Below, one piece after another: positions 10,115 to 21,413 of a stretch of 64,000 bases of DNA (its first letter is position 1; every line of letters starts with the position of its first letter). Below the pieces are notes generated by a model that ran no database searches, was not told the origin of the DNA, and was given only the letters and a program-made list of their open reading frames with translations. A program made the translations under genes and the position numbers. Source of the DNA: Margaritispora aquatica (taxonomy: Eukaryota > Ascomycota > Leotiomycetes > Helotiales > Discinellaceae); the NCBI GenBank assembly GCA_007644065.1, contig VJWN01000012.1, forward strand, positions 104,654 through 168,653, read 5' to 3'.

Positions 10115-12305
10115 TTTCTAAGTCTTTCTATCTCTTGATAGGATTCGAGGCAGTGGGATGGCTATGGATATGGTAGCCTGCACAAGGCTGAGGTATAAGG
10201 TAACCAATCGAGTATCTTCGAGATGACAAAGAGACTACAACTTATACGACTTATTCAAGTATCAAGTTAATAGTAAAGAATAATAGATGTGTTGAGTAAC
10301 AGGCTTGTGAAGATATGAGCACAATAGTGATGAGTTGAGAGAAGAACAAGAGCGATCTTGAAGCGTGATGTTTGAGGTTAGGCTGACTTCGGCTTATTCC
10401 TGGACCGTGGCGGCGTGTGGGCTGCATTCTCGTTGACCAGTAAGAAGTCTTCTAGATTTCTCAAGAGCCTTGAGAACTTCTCAGCTGGGAGACTTCCTTG
10501 GAAGTTATCATCGTGTTAGATAACTCGTCTAAAGTTGAATAAGAATTAGAAAAGTCAAACCCCCGAAATAGGAGCCTCTCGCTTGAGAAGAGCTCGTTGA
10601 GTTTCTACTGAACAAGCTCGAATTAACTAAGAGAAAGGCTAGTGTTGCACTTCGAGGATGTAAACTTCAAAGCGAAGCAAGACAGTTATTTGCGAGTTGT
10701 CAAACAATGGCAAGTTGCAAATGAACATCCACAATTGAATTGTCCTCTTACTTAGCCCTTGAAAAGACAGCAGTTCCACCAATAGTCCAGTCCCACAGGC
10801 CTTTGTTAGGCCTTGACTTACATTGATTATGACAGTTACTTGCTATTCTTATTGGAAGAGACTTCTGGATAATAATGGCGAGACATTGGGGCTGAAACTG
10901 ACGGCTAAGCATATTAATGCTGCTGTCCAGAATTCTAGCTCGCATAGCATTCCCATCAGTGGCTACAACAGCATCATCACTTGACATCACAGCTTGGCTG
11001 CTACCGCATTGTGACTAGATCTATCACTTTCCTAAGCGTAGAGAATGCTTGCAATAATGGCAAATGGATCCATAAGCCTGGAATGTCCAGACCTTCAGCG
11101 ATCGTGCCAGCATCGATAACTGCCGCCAAGAAGTCTGTCAAAGACATCTTGTATATATGTTTGATATCATGCCGTAAACCAGGAGGTAAGTCGCATCAAT
11201 GTTATCGACACGATAGCTACATGCACACCCATCTTCCATATAGACGAGCTCAAATGTACTTCTGCTTGTGGCTGCTGGGGCTCCAAATTGTCTCGACTTG
11301 GGCAATTCAAGGTAGCTCTGATATCGAGACTTGTTGACAATTTTAGGTACAGAAGATGATAAGGATGTCTATTAAGATAAGTTAGCATTGGGGGTTATTG
11401 AGTAAAGAAACAAGTGCTGCTGCTCGCCATTGATGAGCACTGAATGGGCATCAATTTTGCCAGCCACAACCAGACAATCGCATGCGATTCCATCGACATC
11501 CTTTATACGCTTCTGGCATATATAGCTATGCCTGTCTGTGGTCATAATTCCATGGTTGCATCTGCCGTACTGTTTACCACCAAAAGCTCGATGTATGGTT
11601 GAGGAGGAAAGCCATTGCGTGTGAAACGAAGTGGAAAAGACTTCTAAAAAGGTGGTTCAACTCTTGTGAGCCTTTTGAGATATATTCAGTGTTCGGTGTA
11701 CCTAAAGCACAACATGATTGCTATTTATGTGATTTTCAATGGCTTTGCAAACCTCGATTGTAAGTCGGACAGAGGTCGATGATCAAAGACGATCCTATCT
11801 TCGCACTGTCATTTTTGACGCAACCACCGTGTAGCTGACGGGTTAATTCGACTAGTAATCTTCGCAATGGGCTACCAATCTGCCAGAAGGTTTCCTCAGG
11901 TCGGTGCACTCGATTGGGTTGGTGAATCGAAGGTCGAGATCAATATTTAAGGTATTTTCGGGGTTAAGCTCGGAAGAAGCTAAGCTTGAACAAGACTCGT
12001 CCTAAAACTCACAGTATATGAAATTCAAAACTCACACTTTACTTCTACCACAACACCATCGACGGCGGCAAGATGCGAATTTGAAACAGCTTTCACGGAT
12101 GGAAACTAAACTGTCCAGCCTGTTCTATATTATACTTCGTCAGCATATATGCCGCTATTGCCTATGTCAGTGGGAGATTTGGGATGGCCTCTCTCTACAC
12201 TGGAATGATGAACCGCAATCACTTGAAGATATATGATCCAGCTCAGATTAGAAGGGACTAATATGTGTAGTCAATTTTACTTGATAATAGTTTATTACTC
12301 GTGGC
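10115..12305. other. Long intergenic stretch with a possible decayed gene
   Basis: No convincing intact gene lies here. Minus-strand frames between about 10,740 and 11,390 read like fragments of a protein (for example MSLTDFLAAVIDAGTIAEG at about 11,100-11,150) but are interrupted by stops and have no recognisable family. The rest is ordinary AT-rich intergenic DNA. Confidence 0.3.
10748..11388 (-). pseudogene. Possible decayed coding remnant, unrecognised
   Basis: Three consecutive minus-strand frames look protein-like but do not join into one model. The first runs from 11388 down to 11167. An initiator-less frame follows down to about 10,995 (ending in LWIHLPLLQAFSTLRKVIDL then a stop). 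The last runs from 10990 to 10748. Splice-like signals exist between them, but I could not build a continuous frame. It could be a broken gene or chance. No function is claimed. Confidence 0.2.
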
Positions 12306-13768
12306 TTAGAGGAATTCGGAGAGCTCAGCGATATCCTCCAATTTCTCAACATTCCAACATATATCGCTCGCAGCCTCTGTTGTAGAGCCCAAAATACCAA
12401 CACACTGGTCGAGAAATTTCCTTTTCAGCATCTCATCATCCATGGGCACTTCAACACTCCCAATAGCATGTTCTATATGCTTCTCTAAGATACTACCATT
12501 GTTCATCATTACAATGATCGAAGCCTCATCAGCACGCATCTCGGGATCAGCTTCAGCATCTACCCTGTCACGAAGAGTAATAACCTCTGTATCCTGCACA
12601 ACATGATCTTCATACTCTTTTGGCGTTCCTTTCCCATATATTAAGCCAATGGCAGCTCCGTGAAAGACGCTGAATTTCCCCTCGAGACCGTCCCTTGGCT
12701 TCCGCTTTCCTGTTAGTTCGAGGACCAACGGGTGCACTTTCGCGTGCACGGTTTTGATATCTTTCACATCCAAGTCCTGTGACTGCATAGTTCTGTGGAT
12801 CTGTGTACATGCATCGATGATTGGATGAATCACAATACCACATGGAAAAGGCTTGAAGCTGTTCCTCAAGATCTCCCATCGACCGATTTCAACATTATCT
12901 GCATCAATAGTGACAAGGCCAACTCCATCGCTGTTATGACCCTCACCACTACCGAGCCACTTATCCAAACTATAGGCAATATCTGGCACTGTCACACCAA
13001 CGACGTTTGCCCATCCACGTTTGGCTTCAAGAGGCTGCTCACTGCTCGTATAACCACCTTGTGCAAGTACAGCAGCCAGGAGCCCATTCTGAGCAGCACG
13101 GCCGGGATGAAAGGATTTCGTGTGAGAGCCAAACATCTCACGCAGTCCGACCACTTGCGTTGCTGCTATACCAATCGCATGGGTTGTTTGAGAGACTGAT
13201 AGCGACAGCAATTTTGAAACTGCAACTGCAGCTCCGATTGAGCCGGTAGTAGAAGTGATATGCCACCCAACATCATAATGGTCAGGCCAAACAGCGAGTC
13301 CAACTTTGCATTCAGCTTCAATGCCAGCAACCAAGGCAAGCAAGAAGTCCTTGCCTGAGAATCCACCTTTCCACCCAGCTACTGCGAAGAGAGCACTCGC
13401 CACCGGACCAGTGGGGTGAATGATCGTGTCTAGATGCGTGTCATCATAGTCATGAACATGAGAAGCAATTCCATTCAGAAGTGCAGCATGTTGTGCGTCA
13501 ATTTTGGTCTTGCCCTGGTGTCCAAGCAGTGACGATGTCGGAGGGCCAAAAAACGGAGAGAGCGCTTTTTGCTGTTTTTTTGTCAGAAAATCTCTTATTG
13601 AGAAATTATTTAGAGGCTTACAGCAATAGTTGTTGCTGGATGCTGACTTCCGCCAATGGTGCAGCCAGCCCAGTTGTAGAAACTCCGAACTGCTGCTTGA
13701 ATTACACTTGGTGGAAGATCCGCGTAATTCAGGTTACAAGCCCACGAGGCAAGATGTTGAGTCGCCAT
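12306..13768 (-). CDS. MmgE/PrpD family protein (2-methylcitrate dehydratase / cis-aconitate decarboxylase-like)
   Basis: The model has two exons, 13622-13768 and 12306-13571, with a 50-bp phase-0 intron (GTAAGC...ACAG). It encodes 470 residues, the usual family size. Visible family features are HVHDYDDTHLDTIIHPTGPV, the all-helical N-terminal domain, and the signature FGSHTKSFHPGRAAQNG. Members dehydrate 2-methylcitrate in propionate breakdown, or decarboxylate cis-aconitate to itaconate; which reaction applies cannot be told from motifs. No mitochondrial presequence is evident (it starts MATQHLASWACNLNYADLPP), which argues for the cytosol. The start was chosen as the first ATG in the exon that carries the conserved N-terminal helix. 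Confidence 0.85.
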
Positions 13769-14452
13769 CTTGAGATACCAAGTGAATAACAAGTACAAAA
13801 AAGAGAGTTCACTTACAACTCAATAACTTGGCCTGACGATTCATGGAGTGCGGGGTCTATGGCGGGGCTGCGGAAGTATGCATCCTTGATACATCGAACC
13901 CTTTTTCTTGCGTCAATTCATATTTGTTTCTCTAGTAGAATAGTATAAGAGGACACTTATCCTTTGTCAAACTTCTAGAGGACTATTGTAATGATTTAAC
14001 AGGCTTGGCGACTTTGAGCTCTTGGCTGCCGACCCTTAAGCGAAGGTCTATGGAGAGCTTCTCCACGTCACTTCACGAAATTTCAGGCTCAGCGGTTGCT
14101 TCTCTTATGTCTTGCTCATTACCTGAGAATTCCATTCTTAATTCAATATCCTAACTTCCTGAGGGTTGTTCGATAAGGTGAAGATGCAGATACTCATGAA
14201 TCACTATGTCGATGGCTATCACCTTTTAATATCAAAACACAATCGTACCATGTTTTACTACTGCCTTGACTCAAGGCTACAGCTTCTATTGTTATTGATC
14301 TCGAATCATGGGCTTTTTCCTCGTTCTACATATCTCTAGCTTCGGAAGCTTTACAAAGAGACCCCGTTCCATAACTGCCAACTCTTTTTTTCTACGATCA
14401 CCAACATTGCGCCACTCATTGTATGTTTCTTGAAACTCGAAAACAACAAGGT
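13769..14452. promoter_or_regulatory. Divergent promoter region
   Basis: This lies between the MmgE/PrpD gene and the small secreted-protein gene, which point away from each other. It is pyrimidine-rich in the last 100 bases before the ATG at 14453. No other feature was seen. Confidence 0.35.
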
Positions 14453-15304
14453 ATGAAGCTCACCCAAACGATAGCATGCGTGCTGCTATGTCTCCAGCCG
14501 ATTGTGTGTATAGTCTCCTTACTTAATATCTCCTCGTTTAGTGCGATAGATCTGCTAATGTGGAGAGAAAGGCTTTTGGCATTCCACACTTAGCCAAATC
14601 TGTTGTCAAGCCAGAGACTGTGACAGCTCGTGGAACTAATGATCATCATTCTGAGGAGAATTCCAACCTAGATGTACGAAGTTTCATTGCTTCTTGATTT
14701 TGTCACACGAACTAACTCGTCACCTTGTTTAGAATATCTCCACCCGAGCAGATCAATTAAACCTCACCGCAGAAAAAAAAACATTCCGGTCACCTGCTGA
14801 CCCGTGATGATATCGACCTGAAAATAACCCAAAAACACCATGTAAGTCGAAACCGCATTGAACAGGCAACTATGTGGCAATAATGTTGATTTTCGTTCTA
14901 GCTTGTCTGTGGACGAGGAGACAATGCGCAGTTCAAATGGGCGGTTTGCGGTGTCATCACCTCTGGTCTCAGACATGTCAAAGAACTTGACCCTTCAGGC
15001 ATATGTGGGAATTCTGCGAAACACTGCAGCCGTATAAGTTGCATGTGGTCTGGTGCTATCTACTGGTGCAACAACGTATGATTGGATTCTTGCCGAAACC
15101 AAACGAGGGTATATTTACTGACCAATTTGACAGAACGATCACTACATCCAGGTTCCGTGCTTGTCGCTTTCCAATTACGCCCAGTCAGTCAACGACCATT
15201 GCGCGTGGAAGAAGTGGTATTATCTAGATTACTACTCGGCTGGGCAAATATTCAATGAGGAGGAGAATTGGAATGTTTATGTTTCTGGTGAGGAGAGTTG
15301 TTAA
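14453..15304 (+). CDS. Cysteine-rich small secreted protein (effector-like), five exons
   Basis: I assembled this gene by splicing. The exons are 14453-14503, 14542-14673, 14773-14841, 14902-15075 and 15134-15304, all joined in phase 0, giving 198 residues. Exon 1 encodes a hydrophobic start (MKLTQTIACVLLCLQPI) typical of a signal peptide. Exons 4 and 5 form a compact domain with at least nine cysteines, containing CSRISCMWSGAIYWC and later VPCLSLSNYAQSVNDHC, and end in Cys. That spacing resembles small secreted proteins I recall from many plant-associated ascomycetes. Introns 3 and 4 are textbook (GTAAGT...CTAG; GTATGA...GACAG with an ACTGAC branch site). Intron 1 is only 38 bases and intron 2 has two possible acceptors, so the N-terminal third is less certain. 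It probably acts outside the cell; its target is unknown. Confidence 0.72.
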
Positions 15305-15738
15305 AAGAGGAATTGTGCGAACCAGGGTTGTGTATTGTTTTTGCCGTATCCAGCTTTCAAGCGACATGAGAGCCCGATTGATATCTATTTTCTTTCCGCG
15401 GTTATAGTCAAATATGATACATTTAGAATGAAGATTCTTTACGTCAAAGACGAATCGAGTCACACATTCTAGAATGGGGGTTATTGCACATCCGAGATTG
15501 TCCCGATATTTGCGCCCTTCATGCGACATCCTCTTAAATTCTCCGGTGTCTCATCTTACAATCGTATAGACATATAGAATATTCACACATACCATTGCAA
15601 TCAAGAGACCGCCGAGATTCCCTAAGTGGGGCTAAGCAGTACTATCCAAGTTCTTGTATCATGACTCACATAGTGTATATAACTCACCTCCTCGCTTCAC
15701 CACTCCTCAAACTCAATTCCCCTTGACCAAACTTCACA
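15305..15738. promoter_or_regulatory. Intergenic, promoter of the GNAT gene
   Basis: This holds the 3' end of the secreted-protein gene and the promoter of the next one. A TATATAA element is at about 15,676-15,682, some 60 bases before the GNAT start codon, which suggests a TATA box. Confidence 0.4.
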
Positions 15739-16488
15739 ATGACTCTCCAACTCCTCCCCCTAGAGCTTGAAGACTTCGAGGCGATCATCTCCCATGCCAC
15801 CATCTACCCACCAGGCGACGATCTAACCGCACCCCCCAACGCCCTCTGCTGTCCCGTCACCACCCCTTCAGAAGCAGAAGCACGACTCAGATTCCACTTC
15901 ACCAAGCAGCGCGATCGCTTCCTCAATGATCCCACGGTCCGCTACATGAAAGTCGTCGACACCAGTAGTAGCACCACCAGCCCCAAACCCGCAATCATCA
16001 GCATAGCGCGCTGGCACTTCTACCCCAATGGGTTCGACTACACCACGCAAGCGCACTGGGAACTGCACGCGCCATTCACTTCAACACACCAACCAAATCT
16101 AGCCCCCATACCGAAAGATTTCAACATCGCGCTTTACAACCACCTCTTCACCGTCCGTGACAAAAGCCGCTTGTTGTACATGGCGCCCAATGCCCCCTGC
16201 TGGGTGCTGATGCACATGGTGACGCACCCATCATATCGCGGGCGCGGCGCCGCCGGCATGCTCGTGAGATGGGGCATGGGCATGGCGGAGAAAGACCAAG
16301 TCCCGGCGTATCTGGAGGCGGGCGTGATGGGGCGACCGGTGTATGAGAAGTTGGGGTTTAAGCAGGTTGGAGATGTGATGGAAGAGGATATAAGCGCTTT
16401 TGGGATGGCGAACGGGTTTGTGTTTTGTAATATGGCGTATGTTCCGAAGGCGAAGACAGTGAGTGAGGCGGTGGCAGGTATTGCGTGA
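15739..16488 (+). CDS. GNAT-family N-acetyltransferase
   Basis: This is a single-exon gene of 249 residues. The acetyl-CoA binding core is clear in the second half: LMHMVTHPSYRGRGAAGMLV carries the V/HPxYRGRGxxxxL motif (A motif) that binds the pyrophosphate of acetyl-CoA. It is followed by the B-motif region PAYLEAGVMGRPVYEKLGF. The N-terminal part (residues 40-75) has a conserved fungal pattern of paired charged residues around RLRFHFTKQRDRFLNDP. No signal peptide is visible. The acceptor could be an amino acid, amine or drug; nothing in the sequence decides. The context shows no cluster. Confidence 0.85.
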   Translation: MTLQLLPLELEDFEAIISHATIYPPGDDLTAPPNALCCPVTTPSEAEARLRFHFTKQRDRFLNDPTVRYMKVVDTSSSTTSPKPAIISIARWHFYPNGFDYTTQAHWELHAPFTSTHQPNLAPIPKDFNIALYNHLFTVRDKSRLLYMAPNAPCWVLMHMVTHPSYRGRGAAGMLVRWGMGMAEKDQVPAYLEAGVMGRPVYEKLGFKQVGDVMEEDISAFGMANGFVFCNMAYVPKAKTVSEAVAGIA

Positions 16489-17786
16489 AGGGGATTGTGA
16501 TCAGATATTTGATAACCTCTCTGTGTGAAAGTATAAACTACAAGAAATTTAGAGCATGGGAGACTAGAACAGTATATACTACCGGGTTATTTGTATATCA
16601 AAAGCAAACTCGAATGTGAAAGAGTTGGTTTTAATGCTCATGATTTAAGCGAGCTGGCTGGACGAATAATGAAGTTAGGATAAATAAGAACGTCAAAAAC
16701 ACTCAACTAGCCTAGAATTACCTCATCATAAGCTTCTACTGAGCCCCAAACCAGTCAAGACTTGAGTTGACATAAGTAAAATAAGCTGAAAATGGGTGTA
16801 TAAAATAGTGAATGGAGAAAAGTTACTTTGTTGGCAGGTAAATGCTTTACAATTGAAGCAATTTGTTGACCTTATTTAACTCAGCTATATAATTCTGAAA
16901 TAACTTCTTCTAGAGACTGGTCTTCCTGTACTTCCCTAGTGCGGTACTTAATATTGAGATTATGATCGATCGAAAAGGCGAAGCGAGCCCGCCTGAATTG
17001 GCTGTCCTTATAAACCAGTTACTGATACCGAGCAGTTGCAACATGAGGAGCAGCTATTACAGGCGAATTAAGACCAATCATCAATCAGTCCAAAGATGAG
17101 ATATCGTCGGTTTTGGCGGATGTCCAAAACCGGCGGGTGGCAGGATATATGGCCAAAATTAGCGGGTGTGAAAGCATGTAAGGATGTGCCCAAATCGCGA
17201 ATTTTCAACTGCTTCTTTGAGAGTAGGGCCATGGGCCGCAGCCACGTCTGAGAGCTTCACCCATTCCGTCATTTCTGCTGCAACTTTGCAGGCTATCTTA
17301 AAGTCACATTTGACGGTTTTGCCAATAGGAATGGCGCTTTTGATTGTAATCCAGACATCTTAAATCGCCCAGTAATTTGGAGGAATGGACGCTGCAATAT
17401 CAAAGAGATCTATCGAGACGACACCCAATAGTTCAGTTAATATACTCAGCTCTCGAACCTGTCACAGTAGCACGAAAGCACGATTCCCCTTTTATGCAAA
17501 ATCGCGCCACGGAATATGGCCCATCCAGCCATTCTCTAGTCCCATCTATCCCAATTTACTTTTGCCCATGGATGAGAGTGACTCTTTGCCTGCCCATTAA
17601 TAAGTTCCATCGCCATTATCGTGAAAGTACCCGTTAAACTCTTCACTCTAGGCCCATTACTCGCTCCTATTCTGAGGGACATTCATTATATTGGTCCGTG
17701 CTTTAACCCCTCCCTCCCTTTGAGTGTCGAGCTGGAATAAAGTTCGCATTTGTCCACCACCAAGAAGACTTGTACTATATATCGCG
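16489..17786. other. Intergenic; short unassigned open stretch on the minus strand
   Basis: This is mostly featureless. On the minus strand from about 17,355 to 17,150 there is an open frame without a start codon, containing SAIPIGKTVKCDFKIACKV. It could be a stray exon or a remnant; its neighbours do not extend it. The last 100 bases are the promoter of the kinase-like gene. Confidence 0.3.
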
Positions 17787-18638
17787 ATGGCCAGCTACTA
17801 CCCTCTTCCTTTCTTCGCAACCTCTGCCCGCCTCCCTGCCCCTCTTCCAACACTGGAGGCCATATTAACGTCACAAGATGTCTTACAAGAATCAACTGGT
17901 CGACGCATCGTCCGAGTTGGTCACCACTTCCTTGTCAAGTATGGCCCTAACGTGACCCTGATCGAGGGCGAGAATATGCTGTTCGTCGGACAATTTTCGA
18001 AAATACCAGTACCCCACGTTTACGCTATCTATACCAGTAAAGATACGAGAGACAATTATATCGTGATGGAGAATGTGGAGGGACAGACCCTTGCTGCTCG
18101 TTGGAGTACCCTGGACATACCCATGAAGACAGCCATAGCAGATAGGTTGCGAGACGTGTTCAATCACCTTCGTGATATTCCTTGCCCTGGGTATTTCGGC
18201 AGCCTAGGAAATCGCGCTCTCGAGGACTCAATGTTTTGGACGGCTGATGACGGAAACTCGGGAGTGATCAATGGCCCGTTTGAGACGGAGTCACAATTGA
18301 ATGAGGCCATGGTACTGAAATATTTATACAACAACATGTCGCTCCAGAAAGCCACGTACTACCGCCGTGTCCTGCCTCAGGTCCTTCGGAATCACAGCCC
18401 TGTATTTTCACATGCAGATTTCCAGCGGAAGAACATCATGATTCGAAACGATGGCACTCTGGTTATTATCGACTGGGAGACAGCGGGTTGGTACCCAAGC
18501 TACTGGGAATATACTTTGGCAGTCTTTACGTGCGGCAGGTGGGATGATGACTGGCATGTTTGGGTGGCCAAAATCCTCGATGAATACCCGAACGAATACG
18601 CATGGATGGATATGCTACGAAGGGAATTGTGGTCTTGA
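17787..18638 (+). CDS. APH-like phosphotransferase
   Basis: This is a single-exon gene of 283 residues. The ATG at 17787 (CGATGG) was chosen because the open frame upstream has no other ATG. It shows the aminoglycoside-phosphotransferase/protein-kinase-like fold: a nucleotide-binding N-lobe with FLVKYG and YIVMENVEGQTLAARW, then the catalytic loop HADFQRKNIMI at 209-219 and the metal-binding IIDWETAGWYPSYWEY at 227-242. Fungi have many such proteins. They probably phosphorylate small metabolites, and antibiotic resistance is not implied. At this length it is a compact, complete member. No secretion signal was seen. Confidence 0.85.
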   Translation: MASYYPLPFFATSARLPAPLPTLEAILTSQDVLQESTGRRIVRVGHHFLVKYGPNVTLIEGENMLFVGQFSKIPVPHVYAIYTSKDTRDNYIVMENVEGQTLAARWSTLDIPMKTAIADRLRDVFNHLRDIPCPGYFGSLGNRALEDSMFWTADDGNSGVINGPFETESQLNEAMVLKYLYNNMSLQKATYYRRVLPQVLRNHSPVFSHADFQRKNIMIRNDGTLVIIDWETAGWYPSYWEYTLAVFTCGRWDDDWHVWVAKILDEYPNEYAWMDMLRRELWS

Positions 18639-19086
18639 ACCCTTGCTAGGGCATCGCCGGCGGCGTTCGCTTAGAATCAACGTTCTCGATCAATATACGC
18701 AGAGCGAGCGATTCTATCGTAGAACTCTTGATACATTTTGAGGGATACAGAGAGGGCGAACCCGGGGCGGCACCGGCAACTTCATTAACGATCCAGTAAT
18801 TAAGAATAGACCTGGGTGAAGGAAAGAATGGTGAGGTGACAGGGATGAATTGAGCCGGTGCGATTAATGTGTTTGTCACGCCTCAAGCTCAACCTTGTCC
18901 GACATGAGGTTTGCATTTTCCTTATAGATTTAAGTAGACTAGAATATAAGAGGTTACAATTTTTGAGTGAAGAAGATTTTCTAGACGCGAGATATTTCAT
19001 TTCAAAGACTGTCAAGTTTAGCTTTACTACACTCTCGCCCATTTGCGTTTTCTGTGCCAACACTCTCATCTATCTAGCATTCCTTT
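18639..19086. other. Intergenic between convergent genes
   Basis: This is 3' flanking sequence of the APH-like gene and of the reductase on the other strand. No additional gene was seen. Confidence 0.35.
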
Positions 19087-20157
19087 TTACATCTTCGCAC
19101 TCTCAGCAGCCAAGAAACCCAATTGCTGATCCATGACCTCATGAACAACATCCCTCAAACTCGTCCACTTGATCCCCAACTCCTTCTCGGCCTTGCTAGT
19201 ATCAGTCGGGAAGTTCGTCGTCTTCACCCCCGCCTTCAACTTATACGGAACCCCGGCATAGTCCTTCTTAACAATCTCAAGCACATCATCCCAAGTCTGT
19301 GGTGGGCCAGCAACAAGGAAAGCCGTATTGGTGCTGATCTTCGGATCAAGCGATCTGATGTGAGCTTCTGCCACGTCACCAACATAGACATAGCCGAGAC
19401 TGCTGGCTCTGTCTTCGGCCATGATGCCGCCCCAGAGCATGCCGTTGGTGCCTCCTGCAACTTCGGCGGCTGAGGATTGAATGGAGCTGTGGCCGTAGAC
19501 GTAAGAAGGGTGGATTGTTACTAGTTTGAAGTTTGGCTTGTGCGTTTCCATGAACTTCAGACTCGCTTGGTAGCCCAGGATCTTGGAGGCGTGGTAGAGT
19601 TGGAAGGAGGTTTCCATGTCGCTTTTGCCGCTGAAGTCGGCGTTCTCATCTACGACGACTTCCCAATCATTGTTTTCTGTGTCATTGCGAGTTAGCTTTC
19701 AAGATTTCCTGTATTATGAAGAAAAATGCCTACCTTTAATCACACCTCCCTCAGGAACTCCAGTCATAGGTACAAAAGCCGCAATAGACGCAGTGACAAC
19801 AACCTTCTTGACTGTCGGAACCTTGGCAGCTTCAGTCATAACTGCTGTCGTTCCATTCACGGCCGGAGGGAAGAAATCAGCCTTGTTGGTGCCGCTCGGT
19901 AATGGTGAAGCCATATGCAGGACGTAGTCAACACCTTCCAATTTACCAGCGAAAGCTTCAGCTTTGGTGATGTCTGGCACAACCACAAATTCGACCTTGT
20001 CTTCGGGCGCTGCGAGAATCTTCTTCACTTTTTCAATTTGTGCTTCTTTGCGGACAGAGACACGCAGACTGTATCCATGGTCGAGTGCTTTTTTGGCTGT
20101 TGCTGCCCCAATGAAGCCTGTGGCTCCGGTGATGAATATCAAACCTGATGAAGACAT
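19087..20157 (-). CDS. NAD(P)-dependent reductase, dihydroflavonol-4-reductase/GRE2-like
   Basis: Two exons, 19734-20157 and 19087-19676, are joined by a 57-bp phase-1 intron. The product has 337 residues. The N-terminal Rossmann motif is FITGATGFIGAATAKKAL (residues about 8-25). Other extended-SDR marks are VDYVLHMASPLP, VVVTASIAAF (catalytic Ser region) and the active-site YHASK in exon 2. The C-terminal half binds the substrate (LVTIHPSYVYG, YVYVGDVAEAHI). Related fungal enzymes reduce aldehydes and ketones such as methylglyoxal, using NADPH; the true substrate is unknown. It is divergent from the tautomerase gene at 20967, and the pair might be co-regulated, but this is only a positional hint. 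Confidence 0.88.
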
Positions 20158-20966
20158 ATTGTATACTGCCTAGGATGAGGGAATTGTTGGATCGAGTGAT
20201 TTTTATCTGAGGTGTATGGTTGTTAGATGTTGTTGGAGTGACGAAAGTGATGACTGCTCATCTCTTTATATCATTTGGTAGCTACTCAGATTTCGCTCAT
20301 TGTCACCGAACGGTTCAACTTCTTGCCCATCTGTAATGATCACTAAGCATATCTTCGCAATGCAGTGTTTCGGTACAAATGCTAGTGTCTTATAAAGACT
20401 GTGCATTTGAATTTGTACTCTCATCGTTCAAGGTTTCTTGGCGCATTGCTAACCGAGGGGAGGTGGGGCGCGGGAATGATTACTGATCTTGCAGCTGCAC
20501 CACAGCATCCCATCTCGGAACCCGACAACAGCGCAACCCGTGTACTGTCATGTGCAATGTTCTTAACGGGAATTCATATCAGAGGCACGGCATGATTGAC
20601 TTCTGTGTGAGAAGATAGATTAGTGATAATAGTTGTGCTTGAAGCGTTCTGATCACTTATCAATAGAGCTGAATTCCCATCACATATCTCAAACTCTACA
20701 TCTTGTTCACTGATCATTAATCAATACCGAATACAAGAATGCGTTCAGCCATGCCCGAATACTGATATCATAGCACACGATTACAACTGAGAGCCGATCC
20801 GACCATCACGACAAACAACATCGTTCACTATGTAATGTGAATATATAAGTACGGCACATATGGCTACCCCTCATCTGCATCAATTCAACTTACAACGCCC
20901 TACAATCGCATCTGCGTATACTCAGACCCCCAATTTCGACATTTAGAGCTCTCAACCAAAGCCACC
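20158..20966. promoter_or_regulatory. Divergent promoter, reductase and tautomerase
   Basis: Two start codons point outward from this 809-bp region. A TATATAAG sequence at about 20,851-20,858 lies roughly 110 bases before the tautomerase ATG. A short open frame at 20401-20595 looks accidental. Confidence 0.4.
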
Positions 20967-21413
20967 ATGCCTCTCTGGATCATCTACCATCCACCAGGGA
21001 CATTCACAGACAATGCGACCAAACAAGCCCTCGCAGCCGACATCACCAAATTCTACACCGGCATTGGCCTGCCCGCCTTCTACGTGGTGGTGAACTACAT
21101 GGAGATAGCGTCCGGCAACATGTGGATCGGAGGCGAGCTCAAGACCGACAAACCCTTCATTCGCGTCGTCATTGAGCACATTGCCGTCATTCTCCCAGAC
21201 CAAGACGCCGCGTACTTGCAAGTTACAACTGCTATTGATAATATTCTAAAACCGCATGTCGCGGATAAGGGATACGATTGGGAGTTTCATGTTGATGAGA
21301 CAGAGAGGAGGCTGTGGAAGGTTAATGGGTTCAATCCGCCGCCATGGCATAGTGATGGGGAGAAGTTGTGGGTGAAGTTGAATAAGGCGGTTGAGTGGGA
21401 GAGTAAGCTCTAG
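20967..21413 (+). CDS. Tautomerase family protein, cis-CaaD-like
   Basis: This is a single-exon gene of 148 residues. The ATG at 20967 lies in a strong context (GCCACCATGC) and is followed directly by Pro (MPLWIIYHPPG). Removing Met would expose the catalytic N-terminal proline of the tautomerase superfamily. The length is that of cis-3-chloroacrylic-acid-dehalogenase-like members: two fused beta-alpha-beta units in one chain, rather than 4-oxalocrotonate tautomerase's 62 residues. Conserved-looking elements include FYVVVNYMEIASGNMWIGG and FIRVVIEHI. Fungal homologues are common and their physiological reaction is unknown; dehalogenation should not be assumed. Confidence 0.8.
   Translation: MPLWIIYHPPGTFTDNATKQALAADITKFYTGIGLPAFYVVVNYMEIASGNMWIGGELKTDKPFIRVVIEHIAVILPDQDAAYLQVTTAIDNILKPHVADKGYDWEFHVDETERRLWKVNGFNPPPWHSDGEKLWVKLNKAVEWESKL

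Noticed and set aside
12306..21413. Metabolic gene cluster spanning MmgE/PrpD to tautomerase
   Set aside because: The enzymes have no shared pathway that I can name, lie on mixed strands with large gaps, and no regulator or transporter is among them.
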